From positions 434,001 through 498,000 of the forward strand of contig NZ_JAHXZN010000002.1 of the NCBI RefSeq assembly GCF_019429485.1: a stretch of 64,000 nt of DNA, written 5' to 3'. Under the pieces are notes generated by a model that saw only the letters and a program-made list of their open reading frames with translations, was not told the DNA's origin and did no database searches. Origin of the DNA: Sphingomonas citri. GTDB taxonomy: Bacteria; Pseudomonadota; Alphaproteobacteria; Sphingomonadales; Sphingomonadaceae. Numbering within the stretch: position 1 is the first letter of the stretch; each line of letters starts with the position of its first letter. Shown in pieces: positions 23,523 through 32,536 of this stretch. The position numbers were made by a program, and so were the translations under genes.

Positions 23523-24602
23523 ATGTGCACGCTCACCCACCGCCACTCCCTCCACTGCATCCTTCCCCCCTACATCCTCTCGCGCATCGCCGAGCACGGC
23601 CCACCCGAGCTAAGGGGCACGGCAATCCGCGCGCTGCTGGTCGATCCCTCGATCCGGATCGTCCGCGCCACCACCGCCGGTCCGGTGCTGGGCAGCGTCG
23701 CGCGGCTGCGCAGCGCCGCCGGCAACATCCTCACCCCGAGCCCGCTGCGCACGATCCGCGACGCCGGGAACAAGCCCGAGGCGCCCGGCGCCACCGTCGT
23801 GCGCCGCGAGGGCGACGCGCCCACCGGCGACCCTGCCGCGGACGAGGCCTATGACGGGCTCGGCGCCACCTTCGCGCTCTTCTGGGAAGCCTATCAGCGC
23901 AACTCGATCGACGACGCCGGCCTGCCACTCGACGCCACCGTCCACTATGACCAGGACTATGACAACGCCTTCTGGGACGGCACGCAGATGGTGTTCGGCG
24001 ACGGCGACGGCGCGCTGTTCAACCGCTTCACGCTCGCGCTCGACGTGATCGGCCACGAGCTTACCCACGGCGTCACCGAGAAGGAGGCGGGACTGGCCTA
24101 TTTCAACCAGTCGGGCGCGCTCAACGAGAGCATCTCGGACGTGTTCGGCTCGCTGGTCAAGCAGAAGGCGCTCGGCCAGGACGCCGCCGCGGCCGACTGG
24201 CTGATCGGCGAGGGGCTGTTCACGCCCAAGGTGAAGGGCAGCGCGCTGCGCTCGATGAAGGCGCCGGGCACCGCCTACGACGATCCCGTGCTCGGCAAGG
24301 ACCCGCAGCCCGCGCACATGGACGACTTCGTTCGTACCAACCAGGACAATGGCGGCGTCCACATCAACTCGGGGATCCCGAACCGCGCTTTCTACCTGGC
24401 CGCGACGGCGATCGGCGGCAATGCCTGGGACCGCGCCGGCACGATCTGGTATAATGCGCTGCTCGACCCCAATGTCAGGGCCAACACCGATTTCGCCGCC
24501 TTCGCGCGGGTGACGGTGGACGTGGCCGGGCGATTGTACGGCGCGAGCAGTGCCGAGGCGACCGCGGTCGGCTCGGCGTGGAGCGATGTCGGAGTGAGCT
24601 GA
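23523..24602 (+). CDS. protealysin-like M4-family zinc metallopeptidase
   Basis: A 359-residue thermolysin-family protease of the protealysin type. It has no signal peptide; instead the N-terminus carries the short protealysin propeptide with the PPYIL motif at residues 15-19. The catalytic zinc site is complete: His178-Glu-x-x-His182 in VIGHELTHG, Glu202 in GALNESISDVFG and the second catalytic His280 in GGVHINSGIPN. Family members are made as inactive precursors and mature by removing this propeptide. GGAGA lies eight bases before the ATG. The stop codon overlaps the start of the adjacent emfourin-type inhibitor gene by one base (TGATG). Confidence 0.93.
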   Translation: MCTLTHRHSLHCILPPYILSRIAEHGPPELRGTAIRALLVDPSIRIVRATTAGPVLGSVARLRSAAGNILTPSPLRTIRDAGNKPEAPGATVVRREGDAPTGDPAADEAYDGLGATFALFWEAYQRNSIDDAGLPLDATVHYDQDYDNAFWDGTQMVFGDGDGALFNRFTLALDVIGHELTHGVTEKEAGLAYFNQSGALNESISDVFGSLVKQKALGQDAAAADWLIGEGLFTPKVKGSALRSMKAPGTAYDDPVLGKDPQPAHMDDFVRTNQDNGGVHINSGIPNRAFYLAATAIGGNAWDRAGTIWYNALLDPNVRANTDFAAFARVTVDVAGRLYGASSAEATAVGSAWSDVGVS

Positions 24603-24937
24603 TGGCGGACGGGTCGGGGTGCGGCGGCGAGGCGCGGATGCGGGTGGAGGGCGGCTTCGCGCATCTGCCCGGCCGCGCCACTGACTCCTGCGTGCCGCTC
24701 GAGCGGCTGGGCGGCGACGAGCGCGCCGAACTGGCGCGGCTCGCCGACGAGGCCAGCTTCTTCGACTGCACGCCCGAGGCCGCGGCGCCGCGCCCGGACG
24801 CGCGGACCTACACGATCGGGCTCACGATCGACGGCCGCAGTCGCGAGTTGCAGGTCGCCGAGCCGATCCACGATCCGAAGCTCGCCGCGCTGGTCTCGAC
24901 GGTGCGCCGCATCACGCGCGAGCGCGGCGGCGCCTGA
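24602..24937 (+). CDS. emfourin-type inhibitor of the adjacent M4 protease
   Basis: A 111-residue protein. The core MRVEGGFAHLPGRATDSCVPLERLGGDERAELARL (in two stretches), the acidic ASFFDCTP loop, TYTIGLTIDGRSRELQVAEP and PKLAALVSTVRRI follow the emfourin fold that blocks the active site of protealysin-like proteases. Such inhibitors are encoded directly after their protease in several bacteria. Here the ATG (24602) overlaps the protease stop by one base, so translation is coupled. Assignment rests on fold pattern plus context. Confidence 0.8.
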   Translation: MADGSGCGGEARMRVEGGFAHLPGRATDSCVPLERLGGDERAELARLADEASFFDCTPEAAAPRPDARTYTIGLTIDGRSRELQVAEPIHDPKLAALVSTVRRITRERGGA

Positions 24938-24946
24938 TCGCAGCGC

Positions 24947-25126
24947 TCAGGCGACGGTGGCGACCCGATCGTCGCGCGCTTTCTCGGAGCGGCGGCTGCG
25001 CGACGCCATCGCGACCCAGGCGGCCTCGGCGCGCAGGCAGCGGTCGCGCACATTGTCGAGCGTTGCCGCATCAGCTTCCTCGCGGCAGCGCACGGCGTTG
25101 GCGGTGAAGGTCTCGCTGTCGCGCAT
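24947..25126 (-). CDS. small charged helical protein, 59 residues, unknown function
   Basis: The product starts MRDSETFTANAVRCREEADA and continues ATLDNVRDRCLRAEAAWVAM, then a basic tail with SRSRRSEKARDD. It has two cysteines and looks like a short amphipathic helix pair. GAGGAG lies seven bases before the ATG, which supports it as a real gene. Proteins of this size with a similar N-terminus are common in sphingomonads, but no function is known. It lies convergent with the emfourin gene with nine bases between, and downstream of the hybrid kinase on the same strand. Confidence 0.75.
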   Translation of the reverse strand: MRDSETFTANAVRCREEADAATLDNVRDRCLRAEAAWVAMASRSRRSEKARDDRVATVA

Positions 25127-25316
25127 GATAGGCTCCTCGTCTCCGGCGCGGGAGAAGCCCGTGCCGGGGCGGACGCGTCTGCCGCGATGAGGGGGAGCGG
25201 AACGCGCTGACCTCTCGTCGTGACGGCCGTGTTCCTCCGCTCGGTGCCTCAACGCGCCATGGCGCTTTCCGGGCGCATCGGGACGGAGATAGCCGGGACA
25301 CCGGCCCCGGCGCCCG

Positions 25317-27272
25317 TCAGCTGCCGCGCTGGCGCACCGTCTGCTCCACCGCCGCCAGCAACGTCGCGCCCCGATAGGGCTTGCGCAGCAGCTCGACGCC
25401 GTCGGGCAGCACGCCATCGTCCTCGACATGGCCGGTCACCATCAGCACGGCGACCCGCGGCCACTCGGCGCGTATCTGCTCGATCAGCTCCGCGCCCGAG
25501 CGACCGGGCATGATGAAGTCGGTCACGACCACGTCGACCGGCTCCCGCGTCGCCAGCAGAGCCAGTGCCTCGTCCACGTCCGCCGCCTCGACGACCGCGT
25601 GACCGGCCTCGGCGAGCACCTCGGCCGTGGCGCGCCGCACACGAAGATCGTCGTCGACCAGCAGGATCGTCAGCGCGCTCATGCCCCCCGCCGCCGCGGC
25701 GAGCGGCGTCGCGACCGCCGGTCCCGCGCTGCACGGCAGCACGATCCGCGCGCTCGTCCCCCGGCCCGGCTCGCTCTCCAGCACGAAGGCTCCGCCCGAC
25801 TGCGAGGCGAAGCCGTCGACCATCGACAGCCCCAGGCCGGTCCCCTTGCCGATCGGCTTGGTGGTGAAGAAGGGGTCGACCGCGCGTGCGACCGTCGCCG
25901 CGTCCATGCCGCTGCCGGTGTCGGAGACGGTGATCGCGACATAGTCGCCGGCGGCGAGACCCGCGGTGTGGCGCGGCTCGGCGCGCGCGACCGAGAGCCG
26001 CAGCGCGCCGCCGTCGGGCATGGCGTCGCGCGCGTTGATGACGAGGTTGAGGATGGCGAGTTCGAGCTGCCCGCGATCGGCCTCGGCGGCGCAGAGCTCG
26101 GCCGCGACCGCGACCGTCATCGTGATCGCGGGCGTTAGCGACTTCTCGATGAGGTCCATCAGCCCGTCGACCAGCCCCGCGAGCTCGACCGGCTCGGGCG
26201 AGAGCTGCTGCTGTCGCGAGAAAGCGAGCAGCCGGCTGACCAGCAGCCGCGCGCGCTCGGCGCCGGCCATGGCGACGTCGACGTGGCGCGTCGACGCGGC
26301 GTCGCCGGCGTGGCGCCGCAACTGCTCCAGGCTGATCATGATCGGCGTCAACAGGTTGTTGAAGTCGTGCGCGACACCGCCGGTCAGCCGACCGAGCGTC
26401 TCCATCCGCTGGCGCTGCAGCTCGGAGGCGTCGCGCCGACGCTGCTGCCGCAGCTCGACCGCGAGCAGCCGCGCGAGCAGCGCCAGCAGCAGGATGCACA
26501 GCGCCGCCGCGGCGAGCAGCAGCAGCACCGCGCGCCGCACCGGGACGAGAAAAGCCTGCGCCGGCGCGGTGATGCGGATCGACCAGCGCGCGCCGTTCAC
26601 CGGCATCCACAGCTCGACCGGGCGGGGATCGGTGTGGATGAGCGGAGCGGCGTCGCGCGGCACCATCAGCGCGGCGCCGGCGGGGGTGATGATCGAGGCG
26701 GTCCAGCCCGGCGCGAGCGGCTCGACGCGGAGCAGCCGCTCGAGCCGCGCCGCGGGCAGCAGCGCCGCCACGACGTAGCGCACCTGTCCCGCGCGGCCCA
26801 CCGGCGCGGCGACGGGGAAGACCCGCGCGCCGTCGCTCGCGATCGAGAAGGTACCGATCTGCGGCTCGCCGCGGTCGCGCAGCCGACGCAGCGCCGTCGC
26901 GTCGAGGACGGCGAGCGGCGTCGCCGCCGCACCGACCGGCGCCGTACTGAACAGCACGCGCCCCTCGGCGTCTGCCAGCACGATCGCGTGCCAGTCCTGC
27001 TGGTTCGCGAGGATGCGGCGCGCCAGCGTCGCGAAGCGCGCCACGTCCGGCGCGGCACCGTCGAGCGCGGGCGATTGCGCCACCATCTCGACCGCGGCGA
27101 CATTGCTGCGCAGCGTCTGCGAGACCAGAGCGGCGGCGAGATTGGCGTCGGTGCGGCCGCGCGCGGCGACCGCCTCGCGCTCGCTGCGCAACGTCAGCGC
27201 GCCGAACGTGCCGCCCAGCGCCACGATCGGGATCACGCCCGCGAGCACGAGCAGGGCGAGCGAGCGCCTCAT
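25317..27272 (-). CDS. hybrid sensor histidine kinase with C-terminal receiver
   Basis: A 651-residue inner-membrane protein. TM1 (LALLVLAGVIPIVALGGTFG) and TM2 (AVLLLLAAAALCILLLALLA, about residue 255) flank a periplasmic sensor domain of about 220 residues. Then come the dimerisation helix with phospho-acceptor His302 in GGVAHDFNNLLTP, the N box (LNLVINARDAM), the G boxes (VSDTGSGM; GKGTGLGLSMVDGF) and a receiver with Asp585 in VVVTDFIMPG. The HDFNN type is the HWE-adjacent HisKA subgroup common in alphaproteobacteria. There is no DNA-binding partner nearby, so its output is unknown. AGGGAGA precedes the ATG; upstream in-frame sequence reads into low-complexity Arg-rich residues. Confidence 0.9.
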   Translation of the reverse strand: MRRSLALLVLAGVIPIVALGGTFGALTLRSEREAVAARGRTDANLAAALVSQTLRSNVAAVEMVAQSPALDGAAPDVARFATLARRILANQQDWHAIVLADAEGRVLFSTAPVGAAATPLAVLDATALRRLRDRGEPQIGTFSIASDGARVFPVAAPVGRAGQVRYVVAALLPAARLERLLRVEPLAPGWTASIITPAGAALMVPRDAAPLIHTDPRPVELWMPVNGARWSIRITAPAQAFLVPVRRAVLLLLAAAALCILLLALLARLLAVELRQQRRRDASELQRQRMETLGRLTGGVAHDFNNLLTPIMISLEQLRRHAGDAASTRHVDVAMAGAERARLLVSRLLAFSRQQQLSPEPVELAGLVDGLMDLIEKSLTPAITMTVAVAAELCAAEADRGQLELAILNLVINARDAMPDGGALRLSVARAEPRHTAGLAAGDYVAITVSDTGSGMDAATVARAVDPFFTTKPIGKGTGLGLSMVDGFASQSGGAFVLESEPGRGTSARIVLPCSAGPAVATPLAAAAGGMSALTILLVDDDLRVRRATAEVLAEAGHAVVEAADVDEALALLATREPVDVVVTDFIMPGRSGAELIEQIRAEWPRVAVLMVTGHVEDDGVLPDGVELLRKPYRGATLLAAVEQTVRQRGS

Positions 27273-27445
27273 GCGTCGATCTCCCTCACCCGCGCTCAAT
27301 CCCCTTCGTCTCGCACGCGCCCGCCCGACCGCGCCTTTCCTGGCCCAGGCTACTGACTTAGCGAGAGAAGAACCAGCGGCGATGGCGCTCGTCACGTTAT
27401 CGCCGGTAGCGTTGCCTCCGCGGGTGGCACGGCTATCCTCGTGCG

Positions 27446-29650
27446 ATGAGCCCGCTTCCTCCCCTTGATCCACGAACGTCGCCGCTCCGCGTCACGGCTG
27501 CCGCCGCGCTGCTCGTGCTCGGCGCGGGGGCCGATGCCACCGAGCCCGACGCAACGCGCTGGCGCCGCCACGCCGCCGCGGCGACGATCACGCGCGACGA
27601 CTGGGGCATCCCGCACGTCCACGGCCGCACCGACGCGGACGCGGTGTTCGCGCTGAGCTACGCCCAGGCCGAGGACGATCTCGCGCGCGTCGAAGCCAAT
27701 TATCTCACCGCGCTCGGTCGCACCGCCGAGGCCGAGGGCGAGGCCGCGCTCTGGGCCGACCTGCGCCAGCGGCTGTTCGTCGATGAGGCCGAGCTGCGCG
27801 CCGATTATGCCGCCTGCCCGCCGTGGCTGCGCGCGCTGACCCAGGCCTGGGCGGACGGGCTCAACTTCTATCTCGCCACCCATCCCGCGGTGCGGCCGCG
27901 CGTGCTCACCCGCTACGAGCCGTGGATGGCGCTGAGCTTCACCGAGGGCAGCATCGGCGGCGACGTCGAGCGCATCCCGCTGAGCGCGCTGCGCAGCTTC
28001 TACGACCGCCCGACCCCGCCCACGCCGGAGGAGCGCGGCGTGGTGCCGCGCGAGCCGTCGGGCTCGAACGGCATCGCCATCGCGCCGCGGCTCACCCGCG
28101 ACGGCCACGCATTGCTGCTGATCAACCCGCACACCAGCTTCTACTTCCGCTCCGAGGCGCAGTTGAGCAGCGACACCGGGCTGAACGTCTATGGCGCGAG
28201 CACCTGGGGCCAGTTCTTCGTCTACCAGGGCTTCAACGCGCACGCCGGCTGGATGCACACCTCGTCGACCGTCGACAACGTGGACGAGTTCGCGGAGCGG
28301 GTCGAGCGCCGCCGCTCCGGCTGGAGCTATCGCTACGGTCCGGCGCGGCGGCCGGTCACGGCACGCCCGGTCACGCTGCGCTACCGCCGCGCGGACGGCA
28401 CGATGGCGGAGCGGCGCTTCACCACCTGGCGGACGCATCACGGTCCGATCACCGCGGCGCGCGACGGGCACTGGATCGCGACCGCGCTGATGTGGCGGCC
28501 GCGCCCCGCGCTCGAGCAGAGTTGGCTGCGCACCCGCGCCACCGACCTCTCCGCCTATCTGAAGGTCGCCGAGCGCAAAGCGAACTCCTCCAACGACACG
28601 ATCTTCGCCGACGACAAGGGCGAGATCGCCTTCCTCATGCCGCAATTCATGCCGCGCCGCGACGACCGTTTCGACTACACGCGCCCGGTCGACGGCAGCG
28701 ACAAGCGTACCGACTGGCACGGCCTGCATGCGCTCGCCACGCTGCCGAGCGTGCTCCGCCCGCGCACCGGCTGGGTCCACAACACCAACGACTGGCCGTG
28801 GAGCGCGGCGGGCGCCGACAGCCCGCGCGCCGCCGACTATCCGCGCTACATGGACCAGACCGGCGGCAACGCGCGCGGCGAGCACGCCGACCTGCTGCTC
28901 CAGGGCAAGAGCGGCTGGACGGCCGAGACGCTGCGGGCCGCTGCCTATGACTCCTACCTGCCCGCCTTCGCCCGGCTGCTACCGCCCCTGGTAGCGGCGT
29001 GGCGAGCGCTACCGGCGACCGACCCGCGGCGCGCGGCGCTGGCCGCTCCGGTCGACGAACTGGCGCGCTGGGATCATCGCTGGACGGCGGAGTCGGTCGC
29101 GACCAGCCTCGCGGTGTTCTGGGGGGACCAGCTGTGGCGCGAGGTCGGCGACGCGGCACAGGCCGAGCGCGTCAACGTGCCCGACTATATCGCGACGCGC
29201 GTGAACGCGGCGGCCAAGCTCGCCGCGCTGGAGGCGGCCGTGGCGCGGCTCACGCGCGACTTCGGCACCTGGCGCACGCGCTGGGGACAGATCAATCGCT
29301 TCCAACGGCTCGACGACTCGATCGCGCCGCATTTCGACGACGCGCGTCCTTCCGTGACGGTGCCCTTCACCTCGGCGCAATGGGGCAGCCTCGCCTCCTT
29401 CGGCGCCAAGAGCTGGCCGGGAACGCGGCGCTACTACGGCACGAGCGGCAACAGCTTCGTCGCTGTGGTCGAGTTCGGCCCGCGCGTGCGGGCGGCGGCG
29501 GTGATGGCGGGCGGGCAGAGCGGCGACCCGGCGTCGCGCCACTTCGCCGATCAGGTGGGGCGCTATGCGAGCGGAGCGCTGCGGCCGGTGTACTTCTACC
29601 CCGACGAGTTGGCAGGCCATGTCGAGCGGCGCTACCGGCCGGGGGAGTGA
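27446..29650 (+). CDS. penicillin acylase-family Ntn hydrolase
   Basis: A 734-residue secreted precursor of the penicillin amidase/acyl-homoserine-lactone acylase family. An N-terminal signal segment (LRVTAAAALLVLGAGADAT) is followed by the alpha chain, a spacer and the beta chain beginning at Ser207 in PSGSNGIAIAP, where autocleavage frees the catalytic N-terminal Ser. Other family blocks: LLINPHTSFYFRSEA, GWMHTSSTVDN, WLRTRATDLSAYLKVAER, WGQINRFQRLDDS. The substrate is unknown: a beta-lactam, acyl-homoserine lactone or acylated peptide. No strong Shine-Dalgarno sequence precedes the ATG, so the start is moderately sure. Element A2 follows its stop by 26 bp. Confidence 0.88.
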   Translation: MSPLPPLDPRTSPLRVTAAAALLVLGAGADATEPDATRWRRHAAAATITRDDWGIPHVHGRTDADAVFALSYAQAEDDLARVEANYLTALGRTAEAEGEAALWADLRQRLFVDEAELRADYAACPPWLRALTQAWADGLNFYLATHPAVRPRVLTRYEPWMALSFTEGSIGGDVERIPLSALRSFYDRPTPPTPEERGVVPREPSGSNGIAIAPRLTRDGHALLLINPHTSFYFRSEAQLSSDTGLNVYGASTWGQFFVYQGFNAHAGWMHTSSTVDNVDEFAERVERRRSGWSYRYGPARRPVTARPVTLRYRRADGTMAERRFTTWRTHHGPITAARDGHWIATALMWRPRPALEQSWLRTRATDLSAYLKVAERKANSSNDTIFADDKGEIAFLMPQFMPRRDDRFDYTRPVDGSDKRTDWHGLHALATLPSVLRPRTGWVHNTNDWPWSAAGADSPRAADYPRYMDQTGGNARGEHADLLLQGKSGWTAETLRAAAYDSYLPAFARLLPPLVAAWRALPATDPRRAALAAPVDELARWDHRWTAESVATSLAVFWGDQLWREVGDAAQAERVNVPDYIATRVNAAAKLAALEAAVARLTRDFGTWRTRWGQINRFQRLDDSIAPHFDDARPSVTVPFTSAQWGSLASFGAKSWPGTRRYYGTSGNSFVAVVEFGPRVRAAAVMAGGQSGDPASRHFADQVGRYASGALRPVYFYPDELAGHVERRYRPGE

Positions 29651-29675
29651 GGAGGCCGCGCCTCGCCTTACCTGC

Positions 29676-29771
29676 CGTCATCCTGAACTCGTTGCAGGAT
29701 CCACGGTGCCGCACAGCCGACGCGTGAGGCGGTCGCGGTCCGGTGGATCCTGAAACAAGTTCGGGATGACG
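29676..29771. repeat. intergenic palindromic repeat, family A, copy 2
   Basis: A 96-bp copy with ends CGTCATCC / GGATGACG and arms TGAACTCGTTGCAGGATCCA and TGGATCCTGAAACAAGTT. It lies 26 bp after the acylase stop and 40 bp before the permease stop, so it sits between two convergent genes. Confidence 0.85.
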
Positions 29772-29810
29772 CCGAACGAGTGAAGCTTCGAGGCGAGCAA
29801 CAAGCTCGCT

Positions 29811-31103
29811 TCATCCCTTCACCTCCAACCGCGGCACCAGCAGGTGCACCAGCAGCAGCGCCAGCAGATAGGCGCTGCCCGCCCAGACGAATACCGGCAG
29901 GTAGCTCCCTACCCGCTCCAGCACCTCGCCGACGTAGCGCGCCATGATCATGCCGCCGACCGCGCCCGCGGCGCCGCCGATCCCCATCACCGAGGCGACC
30001 GAGCGCGACGGGAAGGTGTCCGACACCATCGTGTAGAGGTTGCTCGACCAGCCCTGGTGCGCCGCCGCCGCCACGCCGATGATCGCCACCGCCGCCCACA
30101 GGCTCGACACGGTCGAGGCGAAGAAGATCGGCAGCACCAGGATCGCGCTCGCCAGCAGCGCCAGCTTGCGCCCGGCGTTGACGCTATAGCCGCGCTTGAT
30201 CAGCCAGGACGAGAGCCACCCGCCGCCGATGCTGCCGACATCGGCGAGCAGATAGACCGCGATCAGCGGCGGGCCGAAGGTCTTGAGGTCGAGCCCGTGG
30301 CGCTTGGCGAAGAAGTCGGGCAGCCAGAACAGGAACAGGTACCAGACCGGGTCGGTCAGGAACTTGGCGACGACGAAGGCCCAGGTGCCGCGGTGGCGGA
30401 AGAGCGACGCCCAGGACGGCCGCGGCGCCGCGGCGTTGAGCTCGTCGGCGTGCTGGTCCGAGGTGATATAGGCCAGTTCCTCGGGCGAGACGCGCGGGTG
30501 CTGCGCGGGCGCGCGATAGAAAGCGAGCCACGCCGCCAGCCAGGCGAACCCCAGCAGCCCGGTGATGATGAAGGCGGCCTGCCAGCCGTAGCTGATGGCG
30601 ATGATCGGCACGACGATCGGCGTCGCGATCGCGCCGACATTGGCGCCGGCGTTGAGGATGCCCGCGGCGAGCGCGCGCTCCTTCTTCGGGAACCACTCGG
30701 CGACCGACTTGATCGCGGCCGGGAAGTTGGCGGACTCGCCCAGCCCCAGGGCGAAGCGGGCCAGCGCGAACCCGCCCGGGCTGCGTGCGAGCGCGTGGAA
30801 CAGCGCGGCGAGGCTCCACACCGTGATCGCCGCGGCATAGCCGATCTTGGAGCCGATCCGATCGATCACCGCGCCCGAGACCAGCAGTCCGATCCCATAG
30901 GCCGCCTGAAACCAGAAGACGATCATGCCATAATCGACCTCGGTCCAGCCCAGCTCGGTCTGCAAGGTCGGCTTGAGGATGCCGATGATCTGACGGTCGA
31001 TGTAATTGATCGTGGTGGCGAAGAAGAGCAGGGCGCAGATCACCCAGCGCACGCGCCCGCGCGGCGCCACCGCCGGCGGACTCATCTCAGCTGCTGAACT
31101 CAC
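29811..31103 (-). CDS. MFS transporter, hexuronate permease type
   Basis: A 430-residue inner-membrane protein with 12 predicted membrane helices. It matches the anion:cation symporter branch that includes ExuT: NYIDRQIIGILKPTLQTELG in the first loop, RFALGLGESANFPAAIKSVAEWFP, and WLPDFFAKRHGLDL. GTG 31103 is chosen because GGGGAGG lies five bases before it; an in-frame ATG at 31085 is an alternative. As the last gene of the uxuA-uxaC-uxuB operon, it likely imports glucuronate or galacturonate, or an uronate-containing product released in the periplasm. The substrate is inferred from context. Confidence 0.85.
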   Translation of the reverse strand: MSSAAEMSPPAVAPRGRVRWVICALLFFATTINYIDRQIIGILKPTLQTELGWTEVDYGMIVFWFQAAYGIGLLVSGAVIDRIGSKIGYAAAITVWSLAALFHALARSPGGFALARFALGLGESANFPAAIKSVAEWFPKKERALAAGILNAGANVGAIATPIVVPIIAISYGWQAAFIITGLLGFAWLAAWLAFYRAPAQHPRVSPEELAYITSDQHADELNAAAPRPSWASLFRHRGTWAFVVAKFLTDPVWYLFLFWLPDFFAKRHGLDLKTFGPPLIAVYLLADVGSIGGGWLSSWLIKRGYSVNAGRKLALLASAILVLPIFFASTVSSLWAAVAIIGVAAAAHQGWSSNLYTMVSDTFPSRSVASVMGIGGAAGAVGGMIMARYVGEVLERVGSYLPVFVWAGSAYLLALLLVHLLVPRLEVKG

Positions 31104-31141
31104 TCGACCCTCCCCGGGGCGACACCCGCCGCCCGCTTGAT

Positions 31142-32536
31142 TCAACCCTCGCGCAGCCCCGCGTGCAGCGCCGCGCGGTCTTCCGCGTCGGCCTGCCAGT
31201 GATCAGCGAACAGCCCGCGCTCGCCGAAGAGCGCCGCGACGATCCCGTGCTCGCCAACCTCACGCCACAGGGCCGCGAGCTGCTCCGCCATAGGATCGTT
31301 GACCGGCGCGCCGTTGCCGCGGACGTGGCGCAGCCACGCCGCCAGCGCGGTCAGGATCGCCGGGCAGCGCCGCCCCTCCGCGGCATTGGCGCGCAGGGTC
31401 GCGAGCCAGCGCTGCGGGATCTTCTGCGAGCCATCCATCGCGATCTGGATCAGCGCGTGCGGCAGCGCCGGGTTGGTGAAGCGCGCAAGCAACGCGTCGG
31501 CATAGGCGCCCAGGTCCTGCCCCGGCGCCGCGGTGAGGCTGGCAGCGGCCTCGTCGCGCATCAGTCGCTCGACCGTGGCGCGGATCGCGGGATCGGCCAC
31601 CGCCTGATGGACGAACTGATGACCGCGCTCCAGCCCGAGGTAGGCGAGCGCGGAGTGTGCGCCGTTGAGCATGCGCAGCTTGGCGAATTCGTATGGCGCG
31701 ACGTCGGCGACCAGTTGGGCGCCGGCCAGCTCCCAGCGCGGGCGGCGTGTCGCGAACTTGTCCTCGATCACCCACTGCATGAAGGGCTCGGTGGTCACCG
31801 CGGCGGCGTCGTACAGGCCGATTGCGGCGGCGGTGCGCTCCAGGTCGGCCTCGCGCGCGGCCGGGACGATGCGGTCGACCATCGTCGACGGGCAGGCGCA
31901 CTCCGCCTCGAACCACGCGCGCAGGCCGGGATCGGTGCGATCGAGCCAGGCGCCGAGCGAGGCCGCGAGCGCGGCGCCGTTGTGCGCGAGATTGTCGCAG
32001 CTCACCAGCGTGAGGCCGCCGGCGCCGGCGCCGCGGCGATCCGCGAGCGCACGCGCGAGATGATGGTAGATCGTGCCGCCCGCCGCCTCGACCGAGGCGA
32101 TGTCGAGCGCGCCGTCGGGGCCGCGGTGATAGCCTTTCTCGGTGACGGTCAGCGTGACGAGCGAGGTGGTCGGCGCGGCGAGCGAGGCGCGCAGCCGCTC
32201 GCCGTCGCGCGGCGCCACCAGCATCTCGCGCAGCGCGCCGACCAGCGCGATCCGCTCGCCCGCGGCGGAGCGCTGCGTCACCGTGTAGAGCCCGTCCTGC
32301 GGCAGCAGCGCCTCGGCCACCGCGGGCGAGCGCAGCGACACGCCGGTGATCGCGAAATCGCGATCGCCCGCCGACATCGCCGCGTCGGTGTAGACCGCCT
32401 GGTGCGCGCGGTGGAAGGCGCCGAGCCCCAGGTGGACGATCCCGGTCCGTTGCACCGCGCGGTCGTAGCCGGGGCGCTCGACGCTCGCGGGCAGCCGATC
32501 GACGGTGGCCGGCGACAGCCGCTCCGCGCCGCTCAC
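31142..32536 (-). CDS. uxuB: fructuronate reductase (mannitol dehydrogenase family)
   Basis: A 464-residue polyol dehydrogenase that reduces D-fructuronate to D-mannonate with NADH. Landmarks: IVHLGLGAFHRAHQAVY (dinucleotide-binding N-terminus), LVTLTVTEKGYH, LVSCDNLAHNG, FMQWVIEDKF and the active-site Lys region YEFAKLRMLNGAHSALAYLG. The GTG start (32536) overlaps the uxaC stop by four bases (GTGA), so the genes are translationally coupled. Position between uxaC and the permease fixes the function among family members (mannitol, fructuronate or tagaturonate). Confidence 0.9.
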   Translation of the reverse strand: MSGAERLSPATVDRLPASVERPGYDRAVQRTGIVHLGLGAFHRAHQAVYTDAAMSAGDRDFAITGVSLRSPAVAEALLPQDGLYTVTQRSAAGERIALVGALREMLVAPRDGERLRASLAAPTTSLVTLTVTEKGYHRGPDGALDIASVEAAGGTIYHHLARALADRRGAGAGGLTLVSCDNLAHNGAALAASLGAWLDRTDPGLRAWFEAECACPSTMVDRIVPAAREADLERTAAAIGLYDAAAVTTEPFMQWVIEDKFATRRPRWELAGAQLVADVAPYEFAKLRMLNGAHSALAYLGLERGHQFVHQAVADPAIRATVERLMRDEAAASLTAAPGQDLGAYADALLARFTNPALPHALIQIAMDGSQKIPQRWLATLRANAAEGRRCPAILTALAAWLRHVRGNGAPVNDPMAEQLAALWREVGEHGIVAALFGERGLFADHWQADAEDRAALHAGLREG

